A stretch of DNA of 64,000 bases, from the NCBI RefSeq assembly GCF_023734135.1, contig NZ_AP025730.1, forward strand, positions 2,604,001 through 2,668,000. The letters run 5' to 3'. The position numbers and the translations under genes were made by a program. Source of the DNA: Sphaerotilus microaerophilus. GTDB lineage: Bacteria > Pseudomonadota > Gammaproteobacteria > Burkholderiales > Burkholderiaceae_C. The notes under the pieces were generated by a model. That model was not told where the DNA came from, ran no database searches, and saw nothing but the letters and a program-made list of their open reading frames with translations. Shown piece after piece: positions 24,797 to 33,013 of this stretch (its first letter is position 1; every line of letters starts with the position of its first letter).

Positions 24797-26080
24797 TCAG
24801 ACCAGCCCGTCGAAGGGCCAGACCTCCACCCAGTCGCCGGCCGCCACCGAGCCCTGCGCCTGGCCCAGCACCACCAGCGCGTTGGCCTCGCTCATGCTGC
24901 GCAGGATGCCGGCGCCCTGGGCCCCGGTGATGGCCACTTCCCAGCCGCCGTCGGCGGCGCGGCGCAGGACGCCGCGCTGGAACTCGGTGCGCCCGGGGCG
25001 CTTGCGGATCGCCGCGGCGCTGCGTGCCTGCAGCGTCAGCGGGGGCGTGGCCTGGGCGCCGGCCAGGCGCAGCAGGCCCTCGCGCGCGAAGGCGTAGAAG
25101 GTCACCAGGCTGGCCACCGGGTTGCCGGGCAGGGCGAACAGCCAGGCCGTCTTCCCGGCCGGGCCCTGCAGCGCGCCGAAGGCGAAGGGCCGCCCGGGCC
25201 GCATCGCCACCTTCCAGAAGGCCACCTGGCCCATGCGTGCCAGCAGGTCGCGGGTGTAGTCGGCGTCGCCCACGCTGACGCCGCCGCTGGTCAGCACCAC
25301 GTCGGCCTCGGCCACGGCACGCTCCAGCGTGGCCTGCAGCGCAGCAGGGTCGTCGCGCACCAGGCCGAGGTCGACCGGCTCCATGCCGAGCCGGCGCACT
25401 GCGCTCAGCAGGGTGTAGCGGTTGCTGTCGTAGATGCAGCCGGGGTCGAGCGGCTCGCCGGCGTTGCGCAACTCGTCGCCGGTGGAGAACACCGCCACGC
25501 GCAGGCGCCGCAGCACCGCCACCTGCGGGATGCCCAGCGAGGCGATCAGCCCCACGTCGGCCGGCTTGAGTACCCGACCGGCCTGAACGGCGGGCCTGCC
25601 CCTGGCCAGGTCCTCGCCGCGCAGGCGGCGGTTCTCAAGGGGCTTGAGCACGCCGGGCGCGATGGTGAGCAGGCCGCCATCGGCCGACGCAGCCAGCGTG
25701 GCCAGCTCCTGCGGCACCACGGTGTCCAGCCCGGCGGGCATCACCGCGCCGGTCATGATGCGCAGGCACTCGCCACGGCCGACCACCCCGGCATGGGGCG
25801 TGCCCGCAAAGGCGGTGCCCGCGGCCACGCGCAGCACGGTGGGCGCATCGGCGCGCAGGTCGGCGGCGGCAAAGGCGTAGCCGTCCATGGCCGAGTTGTC
25901 GTGCGCCGGCACATCGATCGGCGAGATCACGTCGGCGGCCAGCACCCGCCCGGGCGCATCGGCCAGGCCGACCGTTTCGGTGTCGGTGAGCGGCCGCAGC
26001 GCTGCGGCAATGGCCGCGCGTGCGGCGTCGACGCTCAGGTCTGCGTCGGAGATGAGGGGGGAGGGGCCGGGCTGGGACAT
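24797..26080 (-). CDS. moeA: Molybdopterin molybdenumtransferase MoeA
   Basis: A 427-residue MoeA, which inserts Mo or W into adenylated molybdopterin. Visible signatures: HDNSAMDGYAF near residue 65, RIMTGAVMPAG near 112, FSTGDEL near 210, the long TSGGVSVGDADYT near 275, and FALPGNPVASLV near 335. The gene is divergent from the tungstate transporter, and the AOR genes follow the transporter, so this copy may be dedicated to tungsten insertion (inference). Confidence 0.92.
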   Translation of the reverse strand: MSQPGPSPLISDADLSVDAARAAIAAALRPLTDTETVGLADAPGRVLAADVISPIDVPAHDNSAMDGYAFAAADLRADAPTVLRVAAGTAFAGTPHAGVVGRGECLRIMTGAVMPAGLDTVVPQELATLAASADGGLLTIAPGVLKPLENRRLRGEDLARGRPAVQAGRVLKPADVGLIASLGIPQVAVLRRLRVAVFSTGDELRNAGEPLDPGCIYDSNRYTLLSAVRRLGMEPVDLGLVRDDPAALQATLERAVAEADVVLTSGGVSVGDADYTRDLLARMGQVAFWKVAMRPGRPFAFGALQGPAGKTAWLFALPGNPVASLVTFYAFAREGLLRLAGAQATPPLTLQARSAAAIRKRPGRTEFQRGVLRRAADGGWEVAITGAQGAGILRSMSEANALVVLGQAQGSVAAGDWVEVWPFDGLV

Positions 26081-26126
26081 GGTGCGGATGATAGCCAGGG
26101 GGTCGCTGACGGGCCGCAGCACGAGC

Positions 26127-26150
26127 CGCTATGCACGGACGTACATATCG
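26127..26150. promoter_or_regulatory. Palindromic operator candidate upstream of tupBCA and moeA
   Basis: CGCTATG-N10-CATATCG, a near-palindrome (6 of 7 in each arm) in the 161-base divergent region. The same GCTATG-N10-CATAT arrangement recurs before aorA at 28637. It resembles relaxed ModE-type boxes, so a metal-oxyanion-responsive regulator is the likely ligand. Confidence 0.5.
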
Positions 26151-26241
26151 CGCGATCGCCATGCTGCCCGCAGAATCGCGCCCCGCCGTTGCAGATCGGT
26201 TCGCGGCTGCACAGGTCCTATTCCCCCTCCTCCAGCCCGCC

Positions 26242-26955
26242 ATGAGTGCCTTCACCGACAGCATCACCCTGGCTGCGCAGTTGATTGCGCAGGGCGATGC
26301 CGTGCTGATGCGCATCGTCGGCCTGTCGCTGCAGGTGAGCTTCTCGGCCTGCCTGGTGGGCGCCATCGCCGGGCTGTGGCTGGGCGCCTGGCTCGCGGTG
26401 GCGCGCTTTCCCGGCCACCGGCTGCTGGTCTGGGGCGTCAATACGCTGCTGGCGCTGCCTTCGGTGGTGGTGGGGCTGCTGGTCTACCTGCTGCTGTCGC
26501 GCTCCGGGCCGCTGGGCGCCTGGGGCATCCTCTTCACGCCCACCGCGATGGTGGTGGCGCAGAGCATCCTCGTGGTGCCGCTGATCGCCGCGCTGACGCG
26601 CCGCGTGGTGCTGGACGGCCTGCGCGAGGGCGGCGACCAGCTGCGCTCGATGGGCGCGGGCGAGCTCACCGCCGCCGGCCTGGTGCTGCTGCACGAGCGC
26701 TTTGCGGTGCTGACGGTGTTGCTCACCGCCTTTTGCCGCGCCATCGCCGAGGTGGGCGCGGTGATGGTGGTGGGCGGCAACATCGACGGCATGACGCGCG
26801 TCATGACCACCGCGATCGCGCTGGAGACCAGCAAGGGCGACCTGCCGCTGGCGCTCGCGCTGGGCATCGTGCTGCTGGGCGTGGTGGGGATCATCAATGG
26901 CGCGATCGGCCTGCTGCCGGCGCGCGAAGGCCTGGAGAGCGAGCGCCTGATATGA
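26242..26955 (+). CDS. tupB: Tungstate ABC transporter permease
   Basis: A 237-residue inner-membrane permease with five to six helices and the EAA-like loop around LREGGDQLRSMGAG. It matches the TupB/ModB group; the partner binding protein is clearly TupA-like, hence the tungstate assignment. ATG at 26242 was chosen because the longer frame from 26131 would start inside the operator palindrome. The stop overlaps the ATPase start (ATGA). Confidence 0.85.
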   Translation: MSAFTDSITLAAQLIAQGDAVLMRIVGLSLQVSFSACLVGAIAGLWLGAWLAVARFPGHRLLVWGVNTLLALPSVVVGLLVYLLLSRSGPLGAWGILFTPTAMVVAQSILVVPLIAALTRRVVLDGLREGGDQLRSMGAGELTAAGLVLLHERFAVLTVLLTAFCRAIAEVGAVMVVGGNIDGMTRVMTTAIALETSKGDLPLALALGIVLLGVVGIINGAIGLLPAREGLESERLI

Positions 26956-27662
26956 CCACGGCCCTGATCTCGCTGGCCGCCGCGACGGTCCGCTTCGGTG
27001 GCGTGATGGCGCTGCGCGACATCGACCTGGAGCTGCGCCGAGGCGACCGCCTGGCGCTGATCGGCGCCAACGGCTGCGGCAAGACCACGCTGCTGCGCCT
27101 GCTGCACGGCCTGCTGGCACCGGGCAGCGGCGAGCGCCGCCTGCATGCCGTGCAGGGCCGCCGGCCGGTGCAGGCCATGCTGTTCCAGCGTCCCTTCCTG
27201 CTGCACCTGTCGGTGCACCTCAACCTGCGCCTGGCGCTGTGGCTGGCCGGGGTGCCCCGTGGCGAGCACGCCGCGCGCATTGCCGAGGCACTGCACCGCG
27301 TCGGGCTGGAGGCGATGGGCGAGCGCAATGCCCGTGCGCTGTCGGGTGGCCAGCAGCAGCGCCTGGCGCTGGCGCGGGCCTGGATGCTGCGCCCGGACAT
27401 CCTCTTCCTCGACGAGCCGACCGCCAGCCTGGACCCGGGCAGCAAGCGCGAGGTGGAGGCGCTGATCGACGAGTTTGCCCGCACGGGCATGACCATCGTG
27501 ATGAGCACGCACAACCTCGGCCAGGTCAAGCGCCTGGCCAGCCGGGTGGCCTACCTCGAAGCCGGCCGGGTGGTGGTGGACTGGCCGGTAGAGCGTTTTT
27601 TCAACGACGAGCTGCCGCCCGAGGCGGCGCTGTTCCTCAAAGGAGAGTTGCCATGGCATTGA
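26952..27662 (+). CDS. tupC: Tungstate ABC transporter ATPase
   Basis: A 236-residue ABC ATPase: Walker A GANGCGKTT, Q-loop in AMLFQRPFLL, signature LSGGQQQRLALARA, Walker B ILFLDEPTASLDP and the switch His in MSTHNLGQ. It powers tungstate import with the permease just upstream, and overlaps the binding-protein gene by 10 bases. Confidence 0.9.
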   Translation: MTTALISLAAATVRFGGVMALRDIDLELRRGDRLALIGANGCGKTTLLRLLHGLLAPGSGERRLHAVQGRRPVQAMLFQRPFLLHLSVHLNLRLALWLAGVPRGEHAARIAEALHRVGLEAMGERNARALSGGQQQRLALARAWMLRPDILFLDEPTASLDPGSKREVEALIDEFARTGMTIVMSTHNLGQVKRLASRVAYLEAGRVVVDWPVERFFNDELPPEAALFLKGELPWH

Positions 27663-28510
27663 CTTGCATCGCCGCACGGCGTGGCTGGATGATCGGCCTG
27701 GGTGTGGCCCTCGGCATGGTGGTGGGCGCGCTCGTCCCCGCCGCCGCGCAGGACAAGTCCATCGTGATGGCCTCCACCACCTCCACCGATCAGTCCGGCC
27801 TGTTCGCCCACCTGCTGCCGGCCTTCAAGCAGGCCAGCGGCATCGACGTGCGCGTGGTCGCGCTGGGCACCGGCCAGGCGCTGGACATGGGCCGACGTGG
27901 CGATGCGGACATCGTCTTCGTGCACGACCAGGCGGCCGAGGAGAAGTTCGTCGCCGAGGGCTGGGGCCTCAAGCGCACGCCGGTGATGTACAACGACTTC
28001 GTGCTCGTCGGCCCGGGGAGCGGCCCCGCAGCCGACCCGGCCAAGGCCGCGGGCAGGGACATCGTCGCTGCCCTGCAGAAGGTGGCCGCCAGCGGCGCGG
28101 TGTTCATCTCCCGTGGCGACAAGAGCGGTACCCACGCGGCGGAACTGCGCTACTGGAAGCGTGCCGGCGTGGACATGGCCGCGGCCAAGCCGAGCGGCTA
28201 CCGCGAATGCGGCTGCGGCATGGGCCCGGCGCTGAACATGGGCTCCTCCACCAACGCCTACGTGCTGACCGACCGCGGCACCTGGCTGTCCTTCAAGAAC
28301 CGTGGCGACCTGCGCGTGCTCGTCGAGGGGGACAACGCCCTGTTCAACCAGTACGGCGTCATCGTCGTGAACCCGGCCAGGCACCCGCACGTCAAGCAGG
28401 CGCTGGCGCAGCAGTTCGCCGACTGGGTGGTGTCGCCCGCCGGCCAGGCCCGCATCGCGGCCTACAAGATCGGCGGCGAGCCGCTGTTCTTCCCGAACGC
28501 GCCGCGCTGA
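27653..28510 (+). CDS. tupA: Tungstate-binding periplasmic protein
   Basis: A 285-residue binding protein with a Sec signal ending at PAAAQ. TupA-type signatures are ASTTSTDQSGLFAHLLPAF at the mature N-terminus, ALGTGQALDMGRRGDADI and SRGDKSGTHAAELRYW, the loops that bind the oxyanion. An AAAGGAG lies before the ATG. Tungstate over molybdate is based on family resemblance and the neighbouring tungsten AOR. Confidence 0.9.
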   Translation: MALTCIAARRGWMIGLGVALGMVVGALVPAAAQDKSIVMASTTSTDQSGLFAHLLPAFKQASGIDVRVVALGTGQALDMGRRGDADIVFVHDQAAEEKFVAEGWGLKRTPVMYNDFVLVGPGSGPAADPAKAAGRDIVAALQKVAASGAVFISRGDKSGTHAAELRYWKRAGVDMAAAKPSGYRECGCGMGPALNMGSSTNAYVLTDRGTWLSFKNRGDLRVLVEGDNALFNQYGVIVVNPARHPHVKQALAQQFADWVVSPAGQARIAAYKIGGEPLFFPNAPR

Positions 28511-28531
28511 GCGTGCCTTGCCCCCGCGCAG

Positions 28532-28556
28532 AGCCGGCCTGAGTGCCGGCTTTCTT
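28532..28556 (+). terminator. Rho-independent terminator after tupA
   Basis: A 7-bp perfect stem (28532-28538 with 28545-28551), 6-base loop, then TTTCTT. It ends the tup operon before the aor promoter region. Confidence 0.8.
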
Positions 28557-28636
28557 GTCCCGCCGTCCCACCCTGGAGCAGTGCGCCGCAGCGTCGGAAG
28601 GCCCCTAGGGTTCGACCTAGGTTTTCGCTTGCTTGG

Positions 28637-28659
28637 GCTATGCACATGATTGCATATGC
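28637..28659. promoter_or_regulatory. Second copy of the tungsten-operon palindrome, upstream of aorA
   Basis: GCTATG-N10-CATATGC, with the same first nine bases (GCTATGCAC) and the same 10-base spacer as the site at 26127. It lies about 90 bases before aorA. Further upstream are two CCTAGG palindromes 12 bases apart (28604-28609 and 28616-28621). Confidence 0.5.
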
Positions 28660-28748
28660 CCCTTCGGCATGCCCGGATTCGTCGCATCAATGGCGAGGCC
28701 GGTGCAGATCAAGGACCGATCAAGAACCGATCGAGGAGAACCAGCGTC

Positions 28749-29222
28749 ATGCAGAAGAGCCTCCACATCAACCCGGACAAGTGCACCGGGTGCCTCCAAT
28801 GCGAAATGGCTTGTTCCTATGAGAACTACGGCGTGTTCGCGCCGGCCAAGTCGCGCATCAAGGTATTCAACTTCCATGAGACCGGGCGCAAGGTGCCCTA
28901 CACCTGCACACAGTGCGACGAGGCCTGGTGCCTGCACGCCTGCCCGGTGGAAGCCATCACGGTGGACAAGATGACCGGCGCCAAGGTGGTGGCCGAGTCG
29001 ACCTGTGTGGGCTGCAAGGTCTGCACGATCAGCTGCCCCTTCGGCACGATCAACTACATGCAGGAAACCGGCAAGGTGCAGAAGTGCGACCTCTGCGGCG
29101 GTGACCCTGCCTGCGCCACGGCCTGCCCGACCGGGGCCATCACTTTCGTCGACGCCAACTGGACCGGACTGGGCAAGATGCAAGCCTGGGCCGACAAGTT
29201 GGGCAACCAAGCTGCTGCTTAA
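28749..29222 (+). CDS. aorA: Ferredoxin-like electron-transfer subunit of tungsten aldehyde oxidoreductase
   Basis: A 157-residue protein with four cysteine clusters (CTGCLQCEMAC, CTQCDEAWCLHACP, CVGCKVCTISCP, CDLCGGDPACATACP), enough for four [4Fe-4S] clusters, as in the small subunit of the Aromatoleum-type AOR. It would move electrons between the tungsten subunit and the FAD subunit. A GAGGAG lies upstream of the ATG. First gene of aorABC, 12 bases before aorB. Confidence 0.87.
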   Translation: MQKSLHINPDKCTGCLQCEMACSYENYGVFAPAKSRIKVFNFHETGRKVPYTCTQCDEAWCLHACPVEAITVDKMTGAKVVAESTCVGCKVCTISCPFGTINYMQETGKVQKCDLCGGDPACATACPTGAITFVDANWTGLGKMQAWADKLGNQAAA

Positions 29223-29234
29223 GGAGGAACGAAC

Positions 29235-31082
29235 ATGTCCTGGGCTGGAAAAATCCTCCGCGTCAACCTCACCGCTGGCACCGTCACGTCCGAGCCTCTG
29301 CGCATGGACTGGGCCAAGCTCTACCTCGGCTCGCGTGGCCTGGCCACCAAGTACCTGGTCGAGGAAATCGACCCCAAGGTCGACCCGCTGTCGATCGACA
29401 ACAAGATCATCTGGGCCACCGGCCCGCTGACCGGCACCATGGCCTCCACGGGCGGGCGCTACACGGTGGTCACCAAGGGCCCGCTGACCGGCGCCATCGC
29501 CTGCTCCAACTCCGGCGGCTACTGGGGCGCCGAGCTCAAGATGGCCGGCTGGGACATGGTGATCTTCGAAGGCGCTTCGGCCAAGCCGGTGTACCTGAGC
29601 ATCGAGAACGACCGTGCCGAGCTGAAGGACGCCAGCGCCATCTGGGGCAAGAGCGTCTGGGAAACCGAAGAGGCGCTGAAGAAGTCGCACCAGGACCCGC
29701 AGGCCCGCGTGTCGTCCATCGGCGCTGCCGGTGAAAACCAGGTGCTGTTCGCCGCGGTGGTGAACGACCTGCACCGCGCCGCTGGCCGCAGCGGCGTGGG
29801 CGCGGTCATGGGCAGCAAGAAGCTGAAGGCCATCATCGTGCGCGGCACCCAGGGCGTGGGCAATCTGTCCAACCCCAAGGAATTCATGAAGGTCACGGCC
29901 GAGAAGAAGAAGATCCTGGCGGAAAACGGCGTCACCGGCCAGGGCCTGCCCACCTATGGCACCCAGGTGCTGATGAACGTGATCAACGAGGTCGGTGCGC
30001 TGCCCACGCGCAACCACCGCGATGTGCAGTTCGAAGGCGCGAAGGACATCTCCGCCGAAGCCATGGCCACGCCGCGCGCCACCGACGGCAAGAAGCCGCT
30101 CGTGACCAACCAGGCCTGCTTCGGCTGCACCATCGCCTGCGGCCGCATCCAGAAGATCGACCAGGGCCACTTCACGGTGTCCACCAAGCCGCAGTACTGG
30201 GGCGCTTCCGGCGGCCTGGAATACGAAGCGGCCTGGGCCCTGGGCGCGGCCAACGGCGTCAACGACCTCGACACCCTGCAATACGCCAACGTGCTGTGCA
30301 ATGAACACGGCATGGACCCCATCAGCTTCGGCGCCACCGTGGGCGCGGTGATGGAGCTGTACGAAATGGGCGTGCTGACGAAGGAGCAGATCGGTATCGA
30401 CGCCAAGTTCGGCAGCCCGCAAGCACTGGCGCACTTCGCCGAGATCACCGCCAAGGGCGAAGGCTTCGGCAAGGAGATCGGCCAGGGTTCCAAGCGCCTG
30501 ACCGCCAAGTACGGCCACCCTGACCTGAGCATGTCCAGCAAGGGCCAGGAATTCCCGGCCTACGACGGCCGCGCGATCCAGGGCATCGGCCTGGCCTATG
30601 CCACCAGCAACCGCGGCGGCTGCCACCTGCGCGGCTACACCATCGCCTCCGAAGTGCTGGGCATCCCGGTCAAGACCGACCCGCTGGAAAGCAACGGCAA
30701 GCCCGAACTGGTGAAGGCCTTTCAAGATGCCACCGCGGCCTTCGACAGCGCCGGCGTCTGCATCTTCACGAGCTTCGCCTGGGGCCTGGCCGACGTGGCA
30801 CCGCAGGTGGCCGCAGCCTGCGGCGACGAGTTCACGCTGGAGAACATGAACCTGATCGGCGAACGCATCTGGAACATGGAGCGCGACTTCAACAACCGCG
30901 CCGGCTTCACGTCCAAGGACGACAGCCTGCCCAAGCGTCTGCTGGAAGAGGCAGCCAAGACCGGCCCGGCCAAGGGCAAGGTCAACGAGCTCGGCAAGAT
31001 GCTGCCCGAGTACTACGCCATTCGCGGCTGGGACGGTGACGGTCAGATCAAGCCCGAGACCCGCGAGCGCCTGGGCCTCTGA
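29235..31082 (+). CDS. aorB: Tungsten-dependent aldehyde:ferredoxin oxidoreductase, catalytic subunit
   Basis: A 615-residue AOR, which oxidises aldehydes to carboxylic acids at a tungsten-bis-tungstopterin centre. The single [4Fe-4S] cluster is bound by C295, C298, C302 (CFGCTIAC) and C509 (AGVCIF). Cofactor-binding loops such as ATGPLTGTMASTGGRY and RSGVGAVMGSKKLKAI are present. The length is normal. AAGGAGG overlaps the aorA stop and gives strong initiation. Surrounded by tungstate uptake and cofactor genes. Confidence 0.93.
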   Translation: MSWAGKILRVNLTAGTVTSEPLRMDWAKLYLGSRGLATKYLVEEIDPKVDPLSIDNKIIWATGPLTGTMASTGGRYTVVTKGPLTGAIACSNSGGYWGAELKMAGWDMVIFEGASAKPVYLSIENDRAELKDASAIWGKSVWETEEALKKSHQDPQARVSSIGAAGENQVLFAAVVNDLHRAAGRSGVGAVMGSKKLKAIIVRGTQGVGNLSNPKEFMKVTAEKKKILAENGVTGQGLPTYGTQVLMNVINEVGALPTRNHRDVQFEGAKDISAEAMATPRATDGKKPLVTNQACFGCTIACGRIQKIDQGHFTVSTKPQYWGASGGLEYEAAWALGAANGVNDLDTLQYANVLCNEHGMDPISFGATVGAVMELYEMGVLTKEQIGIDAKFGSPQALAHFAEITAKGEGFGKEIGQGSKRLTAKYGHPDLSMSSKGQEFPAYDGRAIQGIGLAYATSNRGGCHLRGYTIASEVLGIPVKTDPLESNGKPELVKAFQDATAAFDSAGVCIFTSFAWGLADVAPQVAAACGDEFTLENMNLIGERIWNMERDFNNRAGFTSKDDSLPKRLLEEAAKTGPAKGKVNELGKMLPEYYAIRGWDGDGQIKPETRERLGL

Positions 31083-31106
31083 CTTCCCACCCCCCGTTGC
31101 GCCTGA

Positions 31107-31155
31107 CGGCGCTCCCCCCTCAAGGGGAGCGCCGCCAGCGGCCCGGCAAAGCCGG
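31107..31155. repeat. Intergenic double-hairpin repeat
   Basis: An 11-bp perfect stem (31107-31117 with 31124-31134) followed by a 5-bp stem CCGGC-AAA-GCCGG. The sequence CAGCGGCCCGGCAAAGCCGG is a well-known dispersed intergenic element of Comamonadaceae-like genomes; here it lies between aorB and aorC. Confidence 0.6.
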
Positions 31156-31175
31156 TTCCGCGGTGGCTGCTTGAC

Positions 31176-31207
31176 AAGGCGCGGCTCACCCCGCGCCTTC
31201 TGTTTTT
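31176..31207 (+). terminator. Terminator-like hairpin between aorB and aorC
   Basis: A 9-bp perfect GC-rich stem (31176-31184 with 31191-31199), 6-base loop, then CTGTTTTT. It is of intrinsic-terminator form and sits 16 bases before the aorC start, so it should limit read-through from aorAB. Confidence 0.65.
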
Positions 31208-31222
31208 CCAGGACACGACACG

Positions 31223-32665
31223 ATGCGACACATCATCCTCGGCGCCGGCCCGGCCGGCGTCATCGCGGCCGAGACCATCCGCAAGCACGCGCCGAACGAC
31301 GAGGTGTACCTCGTCGGGGACGAGCCCGAGGCGCCTTACTCGCGCATGGCCATTCCCTACCTGCTGATCGGCAAGGTCGGCGAGGAGGGCACCCACCTGC
31401 GCCACACGCCCGACCACTTCGAGCGCCTGAACATCCAGCTCAAGCGCAACCGCGCCGTCAAGGTCGACGCCGCCGCCAGGACGGTGACCATGCAGGACGG
31501 CAGCGTGCACGCCTTCGACCGCCTGCTGATCACCACCGGTTCGTCGCCGGCCACGCCGCCGGTGCCCGGCATTGCCGGCTCGGGCGTGCACAGCTGCTGG
31601 ACCCTGGCGGACGCGCGCGCCATCATGGCACTGGCCAAGCCGGGTGCGCGCGTGATCCAGATGGGCGCCGGCTTCATCGGCTGCATCATCATGGAAGCGC
31701 TCGCCATGCGCGGCGTCAAGCTCTCCGTGGTCGAGATGGGTGACCGCATGGTGCCCCGCATGATGGGCCCCACCGCCGGCGGCATGATCAAGCGCTGGGT
31801 CGAGGGCAAGCAGATCAGCGTCTACACCGGCGCCCGGGTGGAGGCCATCGAGCGCGGTGCGTCGCATGCCCATGCCGCCCCCGCCGCTGCACAGGCCCCT
31901 GCCCACGCCCCCGCCGCGCCGCCGCAGGGCCTGCTGAGCAAACTGGCCCAGGCGGTCGGCCTGTCGCCCGCTCCGGCTCCCGTCCCTGCTCCTGCACCCG
32001 CTCCTGCACCCGTTTCGGCACCGGCCGCCCCCAGCGCGCCGATGCACGTGCGCCTGTCCACCGGCGAGGTGCTGGATGCCGACCTCGTCATCAGCGCCAC
32101 CGGCGTGCGGCCCAACATCGGCTTCCTGGCCGACAGCGGCGTGCGCTGCCTGGTCGGCGTGCTGACCGACGAGCACCTGCAGACCAACGTGCCCGGCATC
32201 TATGCCGCCGGTGACTGCGCCGAGGCCTTCGACAAGGTCAGCGGGCGCACCATCGTCAGCGCCATCCAGCCCAACGCCGCCGAGCAGGCCCGCGTGGCCG
32301 CGCTCAACATGGTCGGCCAGGTCACCGAGCTCAAGGGCGTCACGCAGATCAACGTGCTCGACACCCTCGGCATGATCTCCGCCAGCTTCGGCAAGTGGGA
32401 CGGCGTGCCCGGCGGCCAGCACGTGGAGCTGCTCGACGAGGCGGCCGGCAAGCTGCTCAGCCTGCAGTTCGACCACGAGAAGCTGGTCGGCTGCAACTCC
32501 ATCGGCTGGACCCAGCACATCGGCGTCATGCGCGGCCTCGTCGAAGGCGAGGTCAAGCTCGGCCCCTGGCGCGAGCGCCTGATGGACGACCCGACGCTGC
32601 TGATGGAGGCCTACCTCGCCAGCGCCCAGGCGCAGGGCGAGCCCGCCTTCGTCAAGGCCGGCTGA
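31223..32665 (+). CDS. aorC: NAD(P)/FAD-dependent reductase subunit of AOR
   Basis: A 480-residue pyridine-nucleotide-disulphide-type flavoprotein: FAD motif GAGPAGVIAAE at the N-terminus, second GxGxxG-like motif QMGAGFIGCIIMEALA near residue 150 and the C-terminal FAD motif TNVPGIYAAGDCAEAF. In Aromatoleum the equivalent subunit lets AOR reduce NAD+. Unusual: about 60 residues rich in Ala/Pro (residues 213-275, with PAPAPAP tracts) interrupt the NAD domain. Start has AGGA 10 bases upstream. Confidence 0.82.
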   Translation: MRHIILGAGPAGVIAAETIRKHAPNDEVYLVGDEPEAPYSRMAIPYLLIGKVGEEGTHLRHTPDHFERLNIQLKRNRAVKVDAAARTVTMQDGSVHAFDRLLITTGSSPATPPVPGIAGSGVHSCWTLADARAIMALAKPGARVIQMGAGFIGCIIMEALAMRGVKLSVVEMGDRMVPRMMGPTAGGMIKRWVEGKQISVYTGARVEAIERGASHAHAAPAAAQAPAHAPAAPPQGLLSKLAQAVGLSPAPAPVPAPAPAPAPVSAPAAPSAPMHVRLSTGEVLDADLVISATGVRPNIGFLADSGVRCLVGVLTDEHLQTNVPGIYAAGDCAEAFDKVSGRTIVSAIQPNAAEQARVAALNMVGQVTELKGVTQINVLDTLGMISASFGKWDGVPGGQHVELLDEAAGKLLSLQFDHEKLVGCNSIGWTQHIGVMRGLVEGEVKLGPWRERLMDDPTLLMEAYLASAQAQGEPAFVKAG

Positions 32666-32738
32666 CCGGCTGACGAGACGGTTCCTTCCAGACGCCGGGC
32701 CGGGCTCCCGTCGGGCCCGGCGTGGGAGACTCCCCGCC

Positions 32739-32993
32739 ATGCAGATCACTTTCAAGCTCTACGCCAGCCTCACCGAGTTCCTGCCGGCCGAGCGCCGCAC
32801 CAGCAACCAAGTGCAGCTCGACGTGGCCGAAGGCGCCACCATTGCCCAGATCATCGAGCCCTTCAGCCTGCCGATGAAGATGGTGCACCTCGTGCTCATC
32901 AACGGCGTCTACGTCCCGCCCGCCGAGCGCGCCACCCGTGCGCTCAAGGAAGGCGACGTGCTCGCCATCTGGCCGCCCATCGCTGGCGGTTGA
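32739..32993 (+). CDS. MoaD/ThiS-like sulphur-carrier protein
   Basis: An 84-residue ubiquitin-fold protein ending in PPIAGG; the C-terminal Gly-Gly is the site of thiocarboxylation in MoaD. It supplies sulphur for the dithiolene of molybdopterin/tungstopterin. MoaD-like genes are regular companions of AOR operons. It overlaps the frame of the next gene (alternative TTG start at 32990). Confidence 0.8.
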   Translation: MQITFKLYASLTEFLPAERRTSNQVQLDVAEGATIAQIIEPFSLPMKMVHLVLINGVYVPPAERATRALKEGDVLAIWPPIAGG

Positions 32994-33013
32994 AGCCAGC
33001 ATCGGCGCAGCAC

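Noticed and set aside
28638..32755. Long minus-strand frames over aorA-aorC
   Set aside because: Antisense shadows of AOR genes; no domains and no ribosome-binding sites.
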